In this document: in pieces, positions 8,518 through 18,068 of the stretch
Layout of the letters: each line of letters begins with the position of its first letter
Position numbering within the stretch: position 1 is the first letter of the stretch
DNA from: an uncultured Bacteroidales bacterium
GTDB lineage: Bacteria > Bacteroidota > Bacteroidia > Bacteroidales > FEN-979
Direction: 5' to 3'
Assembly (NCBI GenBank): GCA_903828645.1
Contig: CAIKNA010000052.1
Location: forward strand, 1-35,337
DNA length: 35,337 bases
Translations under genes and position numbers: made by a program
The notes under the pieces: generated by a model
The model's database searches: none
The model's input: only the letters and a program-made list of their open reading frames with translations
Told to the model about the DNA's origin: nothing

Positions 8518-9305
8518 CCATTTTCCTTTGCCATTTGCTGGGCTGGCTGGTTCTGCATGATGCCACCTCCCCAGTAGTCATGGTCATAGATGTTCGGGTT
8601 TTCAAACCATTCTTCGATATTCATGGTAAGATGGATTGTGAGTTCTTCCTGATCAGCCAGTTGAAAAGAGGACCCAGGTAACCTTACCTTAAAATAATTC
8701 TGGACAAACGCATAGATCGAATCGACATTGCAACCGTTCCCTTTGTAGAGTTGTCCGATCCCGAGGTGGAAATTAAACGGCAGGATAGTCCCGGCCGTAT
8801 CCTTCCACTTCCCGTTCATCATCATGTAGTGGTATCCTCCGCCAAGAACTTCGGGCCATCCCATAAGCGATTCGGGGGGATTTACGAAAAGGTGGGATTT
8901 GTTTTTCGCCTCTGAGATTCCGAAGATAAAGGAGATGGAGTCGTAGCTCCCGGGAGATATTTTGTCGGGTAAACGGATGATTTTTGTCTCCGGCAGGTTC
9001 TCATCAATATAAAAAATGTCTTTTTGTTCTCCTATCAGCTTAATCGTGCCGTCATTCCTGTAAAAGGTAATGCCGGATATAAAATACTTCAAGTCCGTCA
9101 CCATGTACTGGTTTCCAGCGGCATTGGTATAAATCAGTTCATTTTCCTTCAGTGGCTGTCCATTTACCCGGTGATCAACGGAAAACACGATCGTCCCGGA
9201 AGGGGCTTCCTGTGCAGGCTCCTCCTTCTTTTTGCATGAGGCAACCATTACCGGCAGCAACAGCAATAAAAAAAAACAATTCTGAAAATGATGATGTTGT
9301 TTCAT
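8490..9305 (-). CDS. MbnP-like lipoprotein
   Basis: A 271-residue lipoprotein: residues 1-23 are a hydrophobic signal and VASC (Cys24) is the lipobox, followed by KKKEE. The body has the pattern of the MbnP domain family (YMVTDLKYFISGITFYRNDGT, SISFIFGISEAKN, a GWPEVLGGGYHYMMMNGKW segment, PFNFHLGIG, LTIHLTMNIEEWF). In methanotrophs MbnP is a periplasmic copper-binding partner of the di-haem enzyme MbnH. Related Bacteroidota lipoproteins often neighbour di-haem cytochrome c peroxidases, but none is present in this window. The C-terminus (NPNIYDHDYWGGGIMQNQPAQ) is typical. The gene overlaps the PAP2 gene and is probably the first gene of that pair. The functional assignment to copper is by family only. 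Confidence 0.85.
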   Translation of the reverse strand: MKQHHHFQNCFFLLLLLPVMVASCKKKEEPAQEAPSGTIVFSVDHRVNGQPLKENELIYTNAAGNQYMVTDLKYFISGITFYRNDGTIKLIGEQKDIFYIDENLPETKIIRLPDKISPGSYDSISFIFGISEAKNKSHLFVNPPESLMGWPEVLGGGYHYMMMNGKWKDTAGTILPFNFHLGIGQLYKGNGCNVDSIYAFVQNYFKVRLPGSSFQLADQEELTIHLTMNIEEWFENPNIYDHDYWGGGIMQNQPAQQMAKENGWNVFSINH

Positions 9306-9325
9306 AAACCAGGATACCGGGCTTG

Positions 9326-9333
9326 CAAAGTTA
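9326..9333 (-). promoter_or_regulatory. Candidate -7 promoter element for the MbnP-like gene
   Basis: The minus strand reads TAACTTTG followed by CAA, 21 bp upstream of the ATG at 9305. This matches TAnnTTTG; no -33 box is evident. Confidence 0.4.
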
Positions 9334-9363
9334 ACAAGTAATTAGGTCTTTCCTTTAAGTTTA

Positions 9364-11769
9364 TCAAAAACCAGGTCCGCTGATCACCTCAAAACCGATG
9401 GTGAGGCTCTCCCCGTATTGATCGACCAGCGTGAGCCGGTGTTTGCCGCGGCCGGGCGAAAGGGCCATCTGGTGAACCTGTGCAGTGGTGCCGATATACT
9501 GATCGTCGAGATGCCAGTAAACAAGTGCCGCAGCATTCCTGTGGGCCACCTTGAATACCGTGCTCCCAGGCTTCCCGTCGAGATCGACAGGGATGTAAAT
9601 TTTGCTGTTGTTTTTCGGATAGATGATGTCCATATTTTTCCTGTCGCCATTCCCGGCACAACCGGGACGGAAAGGGGGCAACACCTTGTAAAACGGGTTT
9701 TTGTTGCGAAAATACCACTCCTGCACCGGAGGCAGGACAAACCATGAAACATGCTGCATATTTTCCGGTGATTCGCAATTGGAGCTGACCTGCCACAACC
9801 CGGTTTTATCAAGGTGTATGATCTGGTGAAACGGACAGGGAGCTGTTTTAGCTCCCGACTTCGGGATCCAGACCGAATCGGTAAACTCACAGATGGCGGT
9901 GGCCCGGTAACCGCTGTAATGGCAAACCGGAACCTGCATCATGGCAGCTGCCGGCATCCTGAACCAGGTGGTAGGGGGGAGTGTTTTAAAGATATCAAAC
10001 AGCACCGGAGCAGCCATCCCGACACCGGTCAGCCCCGTCCTGCCCTCCCCTGAGGCATTGCCAACCCACACCGCCACGACATATTCAGGAGTCACCCCGA
10101 TGGACCATGCGTCGCGGTTTCCAAAACTGGTGCCGGTTTTCCACGCGATTTTGTGCGACGAGGAGAACTGCTGCCACTGTTGTTCGGCATCCGGCCGCGA
10201 AACCTCCACCATGGCTTCGAATGCAAGCCAGATGGAACCGGCATCGAACCAACAGGCCTGATTGCTGACTGATTGCTTTTTTACCTCTCTCCTATCCAGG
10301 TATTCCGGCGGATGAAAATCGGCTTTGTCGTATTTCGACCCGTTTTCGGTATAGTGGCTGAGGGTGCGTGCCATGGAGGCATAAATCCCAGAAAGATCCC
10401 ACAGGCTGGCCTCGGCACCGCCCAGGATGATGGACAAGCCATAATGGCCGGCCGGGTTTGTCAGTGTGGTCATGCCCAGTTTTCGCAGCAAGGCGTAAAA
10501 CTGCTCGTATCCATAGGTTTGAAGCATTTTCACTGCCGGGATGTTCAGCGACCGCGACAGCGCCATTTTTGCCGGAACGGCCCCGTCATAAGTCAGGTTA
10601 TAGTTTTCGGGGATAAAACCGCCTACCTGCATCGGAATGTCGGGAACCAGTGTATTGGGAAGCAGCAGTCCGTCATTCAGCATGGCAGTGTAGAGAAAAG
10701 GTTTTAAAATACTGCCGGTGCTGCGGGGTGCCGTGATGATGTCGACGTTGTTCCCATGGGCACGCGACATGTTACCGGGGAGGTTGCCGGCATACGCAAG
10801 CACATGGCCGGTACTCACTTCCAGGACCAGGGCCGCGGCATTGTGTATTTCATTGGCCCTGAACTGGATGCTGTGGATATCCAGGATGTCGTTCACCCGC
10901 TTTTGCAAGGCGAAATCTATTGTGGTAATGACACGCGTGCCTTTGTTTCCTTCCCTGACGGCACGGTCGAGCAGGTGTGGCGTCCATTGCGGCAATGCAT
11001 AAGGCTTGTCGGGCAATTTCTCACTTTTAGCCAGGTCGCGTGTGGATGCGTCTATTACTCCCCCTGTACAAAGAAGGTCGAGCAGGTGATCGCGCCTAGC
11101 AAGTAATAACCCGGGATTCCGCCCGGGATAAATCAGCCCCGGACTGTTTGGCAGAACCGCAAGAGTGGCAGCTTCCGCCCAGGAGAGATGGGAGGCATCT
11201 ATACCGAAATAACGCCAGGAAGCTGCATCCAATCCCACAACATTGCCTCCAAAGGGTGCATGCGAAGCATAAAGCCTCAAAATATCCCCCTTGCTGCGGG
11301 TAAATTCAAGCCGGTATGCCAGGAAGAGTTCCCTGAATTTCTCAACAAAGGTCCGCTCCCTGTTTTTCCGCACCAGGCGGATTACCTGCATGGTGATGGT
11401 ACTCCCCCCACTGACAATTCTATGGTGTTTTATGTTGAGATAGGCCGCCCTCAGGAGTGCCACGGGGTTAACCCCGGGGTGATACCTGAAGTACCTGTCC
11501 TCGTAATGGATGATGGCCAGCCTGAACTTCTCGGGAACATCTTCGCTCTCAGGGAAACGCCATTGCTGGTCGTCCGAAATTTTTGCACCAAGCAGGTTTC
11601 CGTTGCAGTCAAGCAAAACGGTAGAAAGCGGATCCTGGAACAAGGGCGATGGGAGGGCAAACCAGAACAGGATGATCACCATGAGCATCACGGCATATAC
11701 CAGATACCGCTGAAACCGCGCCTTGCCGGCCTTCTGCTGCAAACTTTTCAACCATGATACACCTTCCAT
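9364..11769 (-). CDS. pbpC: Penicillin-binding protein 1C
   Basis: Bifunctional class A peptidoglycan synthase, 801 residues from the ATG at 11769. A membrane anchor lies at about 20-40. The GT51 glycosyltransferase domain shows EDRYFRYHPGVNP (catalytic Glu90) and GGSTITMQ. The transpeptidase domain shows SILK (nucleophile Ser353), SLN in SRSLNIP, and KTGT (Lys544). A C-terminal ~90-residue beta domain (IIYPKNNSKIYIP ... GKHRLTLVDQYGES) is the BiPBP_C domain that separates PBP1C from PBP1A/1B. The start at 11769 leaves an 11-bp gap after the alpha-2-macroglobulin stop; an in-frame ATG at 11811 would overlap it by 31 bp and add 14 residues. The pairing with an alpha-2-macroglobulin gene is widespread and suggests repair of peptidoglycan when host or rival proteases breach the envelope. 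Confidence 0.95.
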   Translation of the reverse strand: MEGVSWLKSLQQKAGKARFQRYLVYAVMLMVIILFWFALPSPLFQDPLSTVLLDCNGNLLGAKISDDQQWRFPESEDVPEKFRLAIIHYEDRYFRYHPGVNPVALLRAAYLNIKHHRIVSGGSTITMQVIRLVRKNRERTFVEKFRELFLAYRLEFTRSKGDILRLYASHAPFGGNVVGLDAASWRYFGIDASHLSWAEAATLAVLPNSPGLIYPGRNPGLLLARRDHLLDLLCTGGVIDASTRDLAKSEKLPDKPYALPQWTPHLLDRAVREGNKGTRVITTIDFALQKRVNDILDIHSIQFRANEIHNAAALVLEVSTGHVLAYAGNLPGNMSRAHGNNVDIITAPRSTGSILKPFLYTAMLNDGLLLPNTLVPDIPMQVGGFIPENYNLTYDGAVPAKMALSRSLNIPAVKMLQTYGYEQFYALLRKLGMTTLTNPAGHYGLSIILGGAEASLWDLSGIYASMARTLSHYTENGSKYDKADFHPPEYLDRREVKKQSVSNQACWFDAGSIWLAFEAMVEVSRPDAEQQWQQFSSSHKIAWKTGTSFGNRDAWSIGVTPEYVVAVWVGNASGEGRTGLTGVGMAAPVLFDIFKTLPPTTWFRMPAAAMMQVPVCHYSGYRATAICEFTDSVWIPKSGAKTAPCPFHQIIHLDKTGLWQVSSNCESPENMQHVSWFVLPPVQEWYFRNKNPFYKVLPPFRPGCAGNGDRKNMDIIYPKNNSKIYIPVDLDGKPGSTVFKVAHRNAAALVYWHLDDQYIGTTAQVHQMALSPGRGKHRLTLVDQYGESLTIGFEVISGPGF

Positions 11770-11780
11770 TTTCAGCCCCG

Positions 11781-14700
11781 CTATTTCGAAGCCGGAACCA
11801 CGGTTACCCATCGACCCGGGACCCTGGCGCTGATGTTGTTATCGTACATTGCCTCACAACCCGTTGACGGAAGATAGAACCTGCCGAGGTAGGTGGCCAT
11901 CACCATCACCTTGAAAGTGCTGGTTTGCCCGGGATCGAGATCAAAAAATGTATTGACCCGGTCGTCGCGGACATCCTGGTAGTTGAAGACGGAGGCAGTT
12001 GTATTCGACTGAGCAAGATCGCTGTTCCGGGCGTTGATGATTTCCCAACCCGACGGAAAGACCTGTGATAACGCCAGCTGACGGTAAATTCCCTGCAACC
12101 CTGGATTCGTGATGGAGACCTCTGCTACAAAACTGGTACCTTGTGGCAGGACCTGGGGTTTGAGCGTCTGCCCGGTCATCGTTTTGAAAACCATGGAAAT
12201 CCTGAGATTGCTGGCCGAAGATGTGGTGTCGCCCTGTGCAGGAATTCCGGTAAGGATGAGCCGGGCAAACAGGATGTTCTTTCCCTGGTTCGTCACCTGC
12301 ATGATCCCCTTTTTACCGGGGATGACATCGATCTTCCGGCTGAACACCGGTTTCGTTGACTCCATCGCTTCCGGTTGTCCGGAATTCAACCGGAGAGAAG
12401 CCCGGATGCCAATGCCCCCGGTATTCCCGGTGAACCCGGCGATGACCATCAGGGCAAATGAAGTTGACTGCGTGCTGTACCATTCATCGCTGCACAACGA
12501 GGCCGAAAGTTCCTTCACCAGCGGTATAGCCCTGGTCTTCATATCCATCAGGCAGAGGGCATTGATGATGATGGCTTTATCGCGCAGGTCGGAGCCATAG
12601 GTATGATAGCTTTCACGGTAAGGTTTCACAGAAGTGGTGAGGGTGTTGATGATTCGCAGCGCCACCTCCCTTTTCCCGGTAATCTGGTATGCCGCTGCCA
12701 GTTGCCACCGGGCTGCAACAGAAAGGTCTATCATTTCAAGCAATTTGTTCATGGCTCCCAGTTCGGGCGCTTTGGCAAGGGCCAGCGTATACAACCGGTA
12801 GGCCTGCATCAGGTCGTCGTTGTAAAAAGATGCATTGGCGTTCCAGGAAACCGCCTTCTGGTGCTGAAATTCCTTCCAGGATGCCAACAGGTTCACCGGG
12901 AGGGCAAATCCCTTTTGTTCCGCCTCCAGCAGAAAATGGCCGGCATAGTTGGTTCCCCAGTCATCGGCATAGGTCGCTCCCGGCCAATAGGCCAAGCCCC
13001 CATTCGACATTTGAAAGGACTTCAGGCGTTGGATTGCGGCAACGATATTCTGTTCGGTCTCCTTTTTTGCACTCTCCGAAAGGTCAACCAACCCTGCAAG
13101 GTATAACTGCGGAAAAGCCGAAGAAACCGTTTGTTCGATGCACCCGTAAGGATAATGGATGAGATACGACAGCCTCTTCTCCAGGTTCAAAGGCGGGATG
13201 GATGAAATTTCCAGGGTTCCCCTGTTTGTCCCGGGAATACCCGGGGCATGGAATTCATTTGTCCAGGTGCTCCCGGGTTGGATTGATTTTTCCAAAACAT
13301 CGGTGACCGGCAAATTGGGGTTGCGCACGCCGATCTCGATGGTATGTTCCGCTTTTAATTTACCGCTGGTGGCAACAATTCTCACTTTGCCAATACCCAC
13401 TGCCTGTGCTACCGTAAGGTCGAAGTCGACCAGCTGATCGCCCGGGCCGCTGAAGGAGAGTTGTTTCGTATTTTCACCGGTGATTGAAAACAAATCATTG
13501 ACGATCAGTTCTACCTTCACATATTTTATGGATTTGTCCATGGAAAATACGGTTACCGGCAATTTCACTGTTTCGCCGGGGCCTGCCACTCTTGGCAGGG
13601 TTCCAAGTACCATCAGCGGCTTTTTCACGGCAACAGATTTCTCACTCCGGCCATAGGCTCCCTCCTGCCCCGCGACCACCATCACGCGCACCGAACCGAT
13701 ATACTCAGGCATGATGAACGAATGTGTTCTGACCTGCCCCTTTTTCAACTCAAACGGCCCCATAAACCTGACCATTGGCTTGAACCGGTTGGCCTTGAGC
13801 CCCCCTTTGTTCAAAACATCCTGGTCGCCCCCGATACTGAGGATGCGTTGCAGCTCGCCGCTGAAGGCTCCCATCACCTGGTCGAACAAATCCCATGTTT
13901 TCACGCCCAATGCCTCCCGTGCATAAAAAACGCTCCACGGATCGGGTGTTTTAAACCTCGTAAGATCGAGCAACCCTTCATCCACCATGGCAAGGGTATA
14001 GGTCATTGGTTTTCCGGCTGCCTCCTTGACCCTGATCACAACCTCTTTACCAGGTTCCAGGTCATTATTCATGGCGATCACCGGGGAAAGGTGTGTTGCC
14101 GGATTTTCAACCGGGACCGGAATAACACCATAAAGCCTGATCGGAAGATCGTTTTTGGTTTGGGCGTGTGGCTGAATGAGGGTCACACAGGCGTAGCAAT
14201 TGGGCGACATTACTTCAGTGGCATCAAATGAAATTTCAGTGGTTCCTTTTGAGGTTGGCACCCAGTATGATTTCACGATTTCCGACCCTGTTTCGATGGT
14301 AATCAGCGCCCTTCCGTCGGGCGAAGCCGGCAGGGTGAGTTTCACCTTGTCACCAACGCAGTAATGACTTTTATCCGTGGTGAGGGTAAGCATGGCAGCC
14401 GCCTGTTTTTCACCCCCCGGCATGCGGTAATAACCCGGCCAGTCAACATACACGACCTTTCCTGCTGCATGGCCCGAGGTTTTGTCGGTTACCCTGATCA
14501 GGTACCTTCCCCAGTTGTTGTATTCGGCCTGGAAAGCAAATGTGGCTTTCCCGTTAACCGTTTTCACAGTTGCCGAATCGCATGGCCTGATGTAGGCGGT
14601 CGAGATAAAGTCGGCCGATCCCGCTTCCGAATTATCCCACCACCAGCGCCATTCCAATTTGAACACCTCTACTTTCAACCGGTTCGAAGGCACCGGAAGA

Positions 14701-17354
14701 CCCTGTGCATCCACATTCAGGAGGCTGATGTCGTAGGTTTTATCGGTGTAAAGCACCCGGTCGCCGGTTTTGCCCCCGGGAACGCTCAGCCCGGCATAGG
14801 ATTGATAGGGATAATAGGGAATGGTAAAACGATCGACACTGAAATCTCCGCCATCTTCAAAGACCATGGTCTCAAAACTTGCCTTGAGCGCCCCGGGAGC
14901 AATGTTGGTCACATGTATCTTCGGGGAGATCAGAGTACGGCCGTTTGCATCAAGCCGGCCATCGAAAACGGTTATGTTCTCCGCTGCAAAACCAACCGTC
15001 GGATTATCAAAAACATAACCAGGATAGTTCTTAAAAGCAGTGGTGGATTTTGACAAAGTCAGCATGACCTTCGCCTTGAGGTTGCGCGCGGTTGCGCCTG
15101 TGAGCCATGTCGCTTCGAGCATTGCCGCAGGAACCTTGTCTTTTACGAGGTGATCTGTTTTGAAATCGAAACCGATCTTCAAACGATTTGGTTTCACCAT
15201 CTCAATTTTCAGGGTTTTCTGGAATTCGGCCCCTCCCACGTTTACTTTCGCAAGCCAGTTCCCGGTGGGCGCATCATCTGCCGTGGCCGTGTTGAAATTA
15301 TAAAATCCATTCACAGGATTGGTCCTGACGATCCGGTTGATCAGCTGCCCGTTTGGGTTGAACAGCGACATGCTTACCGGGTGATGCAGCGGAAGCTGAT
15401 GCATTTTATCCTCAAGGATGAAAGTCAGGAATATCGAGTCGCCCGGCCGCCATACGCCTCGTTCGCCGTAGATAAAACCCTTGAGACCCTTCTGGACAGG
15501 TTCGCCGCTCACATCGAACATGCTGAGCGAAAGCGAATTTCCATCGGTCAGCTTCAGGTACCCGGTTTGTGACCCATTTCTTGCCACAAGAATAAAGGGT
15601 TGTTTCTTCATCTGAACGATGCTCATGCCCTCCCCATCTGTAGTTGCCTTTGCCAAACTTTGTAACTGGAAATTATAGAATTCGACCGAAACACCCGAAA
15701 GCGGTTTTGTCGTTACAAGGTCAGTGACGAAAACATGATAACTGCCATCACTCCCTGCTTTGGCGATCATGCCCAGGTCGGATGCCAGTACATTCCGGCT
15801 GACCGACTTATTGAAAAAATAGGATGCTTTGCAGGGGTTGTCGCGTTCCTGCCAGTGGTAGTTTTTCCAGCCGCCATCGCGATAATCATTCTCTTCAAAG
15901 CTGCTGTAATAATCCCAGTTCCTGTCATTCTCTTTTTCAGGATCATTTTCAATGAACATATCGTTTGCCGGGGCAGCCAGGGTATCTGTATCCGCGCATG
16001 GGTAGGTTGAATATGCTTTTTTAAACCGGAGAATAACCGAATAGATAGCCCCGGGCTCCGCATGCATGAGCGTGGAAAGGTCGATGGAGTAACGGTTCCA
16101 TTTGCCATAATCGGGCACCCCGTTGAGCGGGATGGTTTTCTTCAACACAACCCTTCCCACGCGCGCGAGCTGGGAGTTGTCGTTCAGCTCGTTGACCTGG
16201 AGAAACTGCAATATATTTCCGGCAAAAATCCGCACAACTTTAATGTCAACGGCATTGAGATTTACCGCTTCAAACGGGAGCAGCATGCCATTGGAACTGG
16301 GCAGGATCACTCCATCACCGGTAAAACGGACATTCGGTTTGGTGTTGTCGATCGCGACTTGTTCCACCACCCTTTTTCCCAGCAGCACCTGGTTCAGGTT
16401 GCGTATGGATGGTTCAATGGTGAGGTTGACTTTTTTATTTTCAGTTTCCGGGAAATAGATCCAGAGCAGGTTGTCCTCCACATTGTAGCGAAGGTTGTCA
16501 TATTTTCCCACCCTGAAAAGTCCGTCGAGATCCTGGTTTGCTACCAGCGGATCAGAGAACTGCACCCTCAGGCATTGCTGCGTGTTCGGAAAACTGCGTA
16601 CAGAGATAAGTTTAAAATTATCCAGGGCGGGGATTTCGATGGTTGTGTTCCCCTCTGTTCGTGAATCAACCGGTGATCCATCCCACGCCAGTTTCACTTC
16701 GCCTGGCTCCCGGCTCCTGATGATTGAATCGACCTGGAAAAAATGGGTGCGCTTTTTCTGGTCGTGTGTCCAGGAAACCGGCAGAATCCTGCTTCCCTGG
16801 CGGGCGGTGAGGATTTTCTCCACCTGCCGGTCATCTGCGAAATCAGATGTCTGCAGGGTTCCGGTGAGATGTTCTTTTGAAAGATTTTCGCGTCTGTAGG
16901 CTTTGTGATTATCCGCCTCCACCGACAGCTCCTGCACCATCGTGTGAAACTGGAAAACCATGGTTTTCAGGGAATCGGGCAGTGTTAAAAGTCTGGAAAG
17001 GTAAAATTCCACCGTGTAAACCTGGTCCTGGGGCAACTTTTCGTCTGGTAAGAATTCAAGGGTCCGGCTGTCGGTCCAGCAGGCTTGTCCTTTAATTGCA
17101 GGGCTGAATTTGAAATATTCGACAGTAACCGGTACGCCAAGGGTTGCCGTATCGGCAAAATTATCGGAGAGCCTCACCTTGATGGTGGTTCGTGTGGAAA
17201 CCGTCCCCGAGGTGAAGGCCTGCACATATTCGCGAAAAGCAGGATTAACCCTGACCAGCCCATGTTGGTTTTTTCCTTTGTGGGCTAAAACAAGCATGGC
17301 ACCGATGAAAACAACGATGCCTGCTAAAACGAAGTAGAAGTAGACTTTCTTCAT
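11781..17354 (-). CDS. Bacterial alpha-2-macroglobulin with thioester
   Basis: An 1857-residue periplasmic protease trap. Residues 5-24 form a hydrophobic segment followed by HKGKNQHG. I see no lipobox cysteine, unlike the E. coli lipoprotein homologue, so it may be held by an uncleaved anchor. Multiple MG-type beta domains follow; RGVWRPGDSIFLTF is a recognisable macroglobulin-domain motif. YPYGCIEQT contains the CxEQ thioester (Cys1405-Gln1408), which in the family covalently captures attacking proteases after bait cleavage. An alpha-helical thioester domain surrounds it (QNIVAAIQRLKSFQMSNGGLAYWPG). The C-terminus ends GRWVTVVPASK. It is immediately followed by pbpC with 11 bp between, so the two are co-expressed. 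Upstream is the RRM gene, 51 bp away, with no obvious terminator between them. Confidence 0.95.
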   Translation of the reverse strand: MKKVYFYFVLAGIVVFIGAMLVLAHKGKNQHGLVRVNPAFREYVQAFTSGTVSTRTTIKVRLSDNFADTATLGVPVTVEYFKFSPAIKGQACWTDSRTLEFLPDEKLPQDQVYTVEFYLSRLLTLPDSLKTMVFQFHTMVQELSVEADNHKAYRRENLSKEHLTGTLQTSDFADDRQVEKILTARQGSRILPVSWTHDQKKRTHFFQVDSIIRSREPGEVKLAWDGSPVDSRTEGNTTIEIPALDNFKLISVRSFPNTQQCLRVQFSDPLVANQDLDGLFRVGKYDNLRYNVEDNLLWIYFPETENKKVNLTIEPSIRNLNQVLLGKRVVEQVAIDNTKPNVRFTGDGVILPSSNGMLLPFEAVNLNAVDIKVVRIFAGNILQFLQVNELNDNSQLARVGRVVLKKTIPLNGVPDYGKWNRYSIDLSTLMHAEPGAIYSVILRFKKAYSTYPCADTDTLAAPANDMFIENDPEKENDRNWDYYSSFEENDYRDGGWKNYHWQERDNPCKASYFFNKSVSRNVLASDLGMIAKAGSDGSYHVFVTDLVTTKPLSGVSVEFYNFQLQSLAKATTDGEGMSIVQMKKQPFILVARNGSQTGYLKLTDGNSLSLSMFDVSGEPVQKGLKGFIYGERGVWRPGDSIFLTFILEDKMHQLPLHHPVSMSLFNPNGQLINRIVRTNPVNGFYNFNTATADDAPTGNWLAKVNVGGAEFQKTLKIEMVKPNRLKIGFDFKTDHLVKDKVPAAMLEATWLTGATARNLKAKVMLTLSKSTTAFKNYPGYVFDNPTVGFAAENITVFDGRLDANGRTLISPKIHVTNIAPGALKASFETMVFEDGGDFSVDRFTIPYYPYQSYAGLSVPGGKTGDRVLYTDKTYDISLLNVDAQGLPVPSNRLKVEVFKLEWRWWWDNSEAGSADFISTAYIRPCDSATVKTVNGKATFAFQAEYNNWGRYLIRVTDKTSGHAAGKVVYVDWPGYYRMPGGEKQAAAMLTLTTDKSHYCVGDKVKLTLPASPDGRALITIETGSEIVKSYWVPTSKGTTEISFDATEVMSPNCYACVTLIQPHAQTKNDLPIRLYGVIPVPVENPATHLSPVIAMNNDLEPGKEVVIRVKEAAGKPMTYTLAMVDEGLLDLTRFKTPDPWSVFYAREALGVKTWDLFDQVMGAFSGELQRILSIGGDQDVLNKGGLKANRFKPMVRFMGPFELKKGQVRTHSFIMPEYIGSVRVMVVAGQEGAYGRSEKSVAVKKPLMVLGTLPRVAGPGETVKLPVTVFSMDKSIKYVKVELIVNDLFSITGENTKQLSFSGPGDQLVDFDLTVAQAVGIGKVRIVATSGKLKAEHTIEIGVRNPNLPVTDVLEKSIQPGSTWTNEFHAPGIPGTNRGTLEISSIPPLNLEKRLSYLIHYPYGCIEQTVSSAFPQLYLAGLVDLSESAKKETEQNIVAAIQRLKSFQMSNGGLAYWPGATYADDWGTNYAGHFLLEAEQKGFALPVNLLASWKEFQHQKAVSWNANASFYNDDLMQAYRLYTLALAKAPELGAMNKLLEMIDLSVAARWQLAAAYQITGKREVALRIINTLTTSVKPYRESYHTYGSDLRDKAIIINALCLMDMKTRAIPLVKELSASLCSDEWYSTQSTSFALMVIAGFTGNTGGIGIRASLRLNSGQPEAMESTKPVFSRKIDVIPGKKGIMQVTNQGKNILFARLILTGIPAQGDTTSSASNLRISMVFKTMTGQTLKPQVLPQGTSFVAEVSITNPGLQGIYRQLALSQVFPSGWEIINARNSDLAQSNTTASVFNYQDVRDDRVNTFFDLDPGQTSTFKVMVMATYLGRFYLPSTGCEAMYDNNISARVPGRWVTVVPASK

Positions 17355-17405
17355 GACAAGAATCTTGAAGTAATCTACGAATATAGGAAAAAAGGAACCC
17401 GGGTC

Positions 17406-17834
17406 TTAAAATCTTTTTTTAAAGCCACCGCTGGTGCCTCTGTCGCGGCCACCGCTGTCTCTGTTGCCACCGCCGCTGAATCCGCCGCCGCCACTTCCGC
17501 CGCGTGAATTGCCGCCACCGTAACCGCCACCGCCGGAATATCCTCCGCCACCGCCGCGTGAATCGCTGAAACCGCCTGGTTTCCGGTCGGTTTTGGGACG
17601 TGCCTCAGAAACGGTCATTACCTTACCATCGAATTCGGCGTTGTTTAATTCTTCAATGGCCTTGGTGGCCTCTTCATCATTGGTCATTTCCACGAAACCA
17701 AATCCCCTTGATCTTCCTGAAAAATTGTCTTTAATAACTTTAGCTGATGTCACGGCTCCATAGTCAGCAAATGCCTGTTTCAGATCCTCATCGTTGATCC
17801 TGAAACTCAAATTTGATACAAAAATGTTTTTCAT
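17406..17834 (-). CDS. RRM-domain RNA-binding protein with Gly-rich tail
   Basis: A 142-residue cytoplasmic RNA-binding protein. One RRM occupies about residues 1-80, with RNP2 IFVSNL (4-9) and RNP1 RGFGFVEM (43-50). A tail of roughly 55 residues is rich in Gly, Ser and Arg (GGGGYSGGGGYGGGNSRGG) and ends FKKRF, an RGG-like disordered region. Proteins of this type in Bacteroidota and cyanobacteria are often cold-induced and may act as RNA chaperones; that is family knowledge, not visible here. A promoter element about 144 bp upstream implies a long untranslated leader, the kind of arrangement used for post-transcriptional control. Confidence 0.92.
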   Translation of the reverse strand: MKNIFVSNLSFRINDEDLKQAFADYGAVTSAKVIKDNFSGRSRGFGFVEMTNDEEATKAIEELNNAEFDGKVMTVSEARPKTDRKPGGFSDSRGGGGGYSGGGGYGGGNSRGGSGGGGFSGGGNRDSGGRDRGTSGGFKKRF

Positions 17835-17972
17835 TTAATTGTTTTGTGAATGAATACTGGATGGCTGGTGATTTTAAGCTTCAATCACGAGAAGGAACCG
17901 GCGGCGATACAACTTCGAGGAGGTGATAACGACTGAATGGCTTGCCTTGTGGATCTCTGAATATTCAAAAGC
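17835..17972 (-). promoter_or_regulatory. Long 5' leader of the RRM gene
   Basis: If transcription starts just downstream of the element at 17978-17985, the mRNA has an untranslated leader of about 140 nt. It contains AUCACCUCCU (complement of 17918-17927), identical to the anti-Shine-Dalgarno tail of bacterial 16S rRNA. No strong SD precedes the ATG. A regulatory role is inferred only. Confidence 0.35.
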
Positions 17973-17977
17973 CGTTG

Positions 17978-17985
17978 CAAAGATA
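17978..17985 (-). promoter_or_regulatory. -7 promoter element for the RRM gene
   Basis: The minus strand reads TATCTTTG followed by CAAC, a good match to TAnnTTTG with the usual downstream bases. A -33 TTG is not clearly present at the usual distance. Confidence 0.5.
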
Positions 17986-18068
17986 CGCAATTAAACTGTG
18001 TGATTCACGTATGAATGTAAATAATAAGCAATTGACCATGTTACCGACCGTCGTTCGGGGATGTGATG

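Noticed and set aside
11188-11757. Plus-strand open frame of 189 codons
   Set aside because: Antisense to pbpC, whose transglycosylase motifs fully explain the region.
14364-15053. Plus-strand open frame of 229 codons
   Set aside because: Antisense to the alpha-2-macroglobulin gene; no start signal or domain.
17420-17580. Short GC-rich direct repeats resembling a repeat array
   Set aside because: They are glycine codons of the RRM protein's RGG-like tail, not a CRISPR or intergenic repeat.
17917-17959. Plus-strand AGGAGG followed by a short ATG frame (MACLVDL)
   Set aside because: Seven codons, 13-nt spacing, and it lies antisense in the RRM leader; more likely chance or part of the leader's anti-SD-like element.
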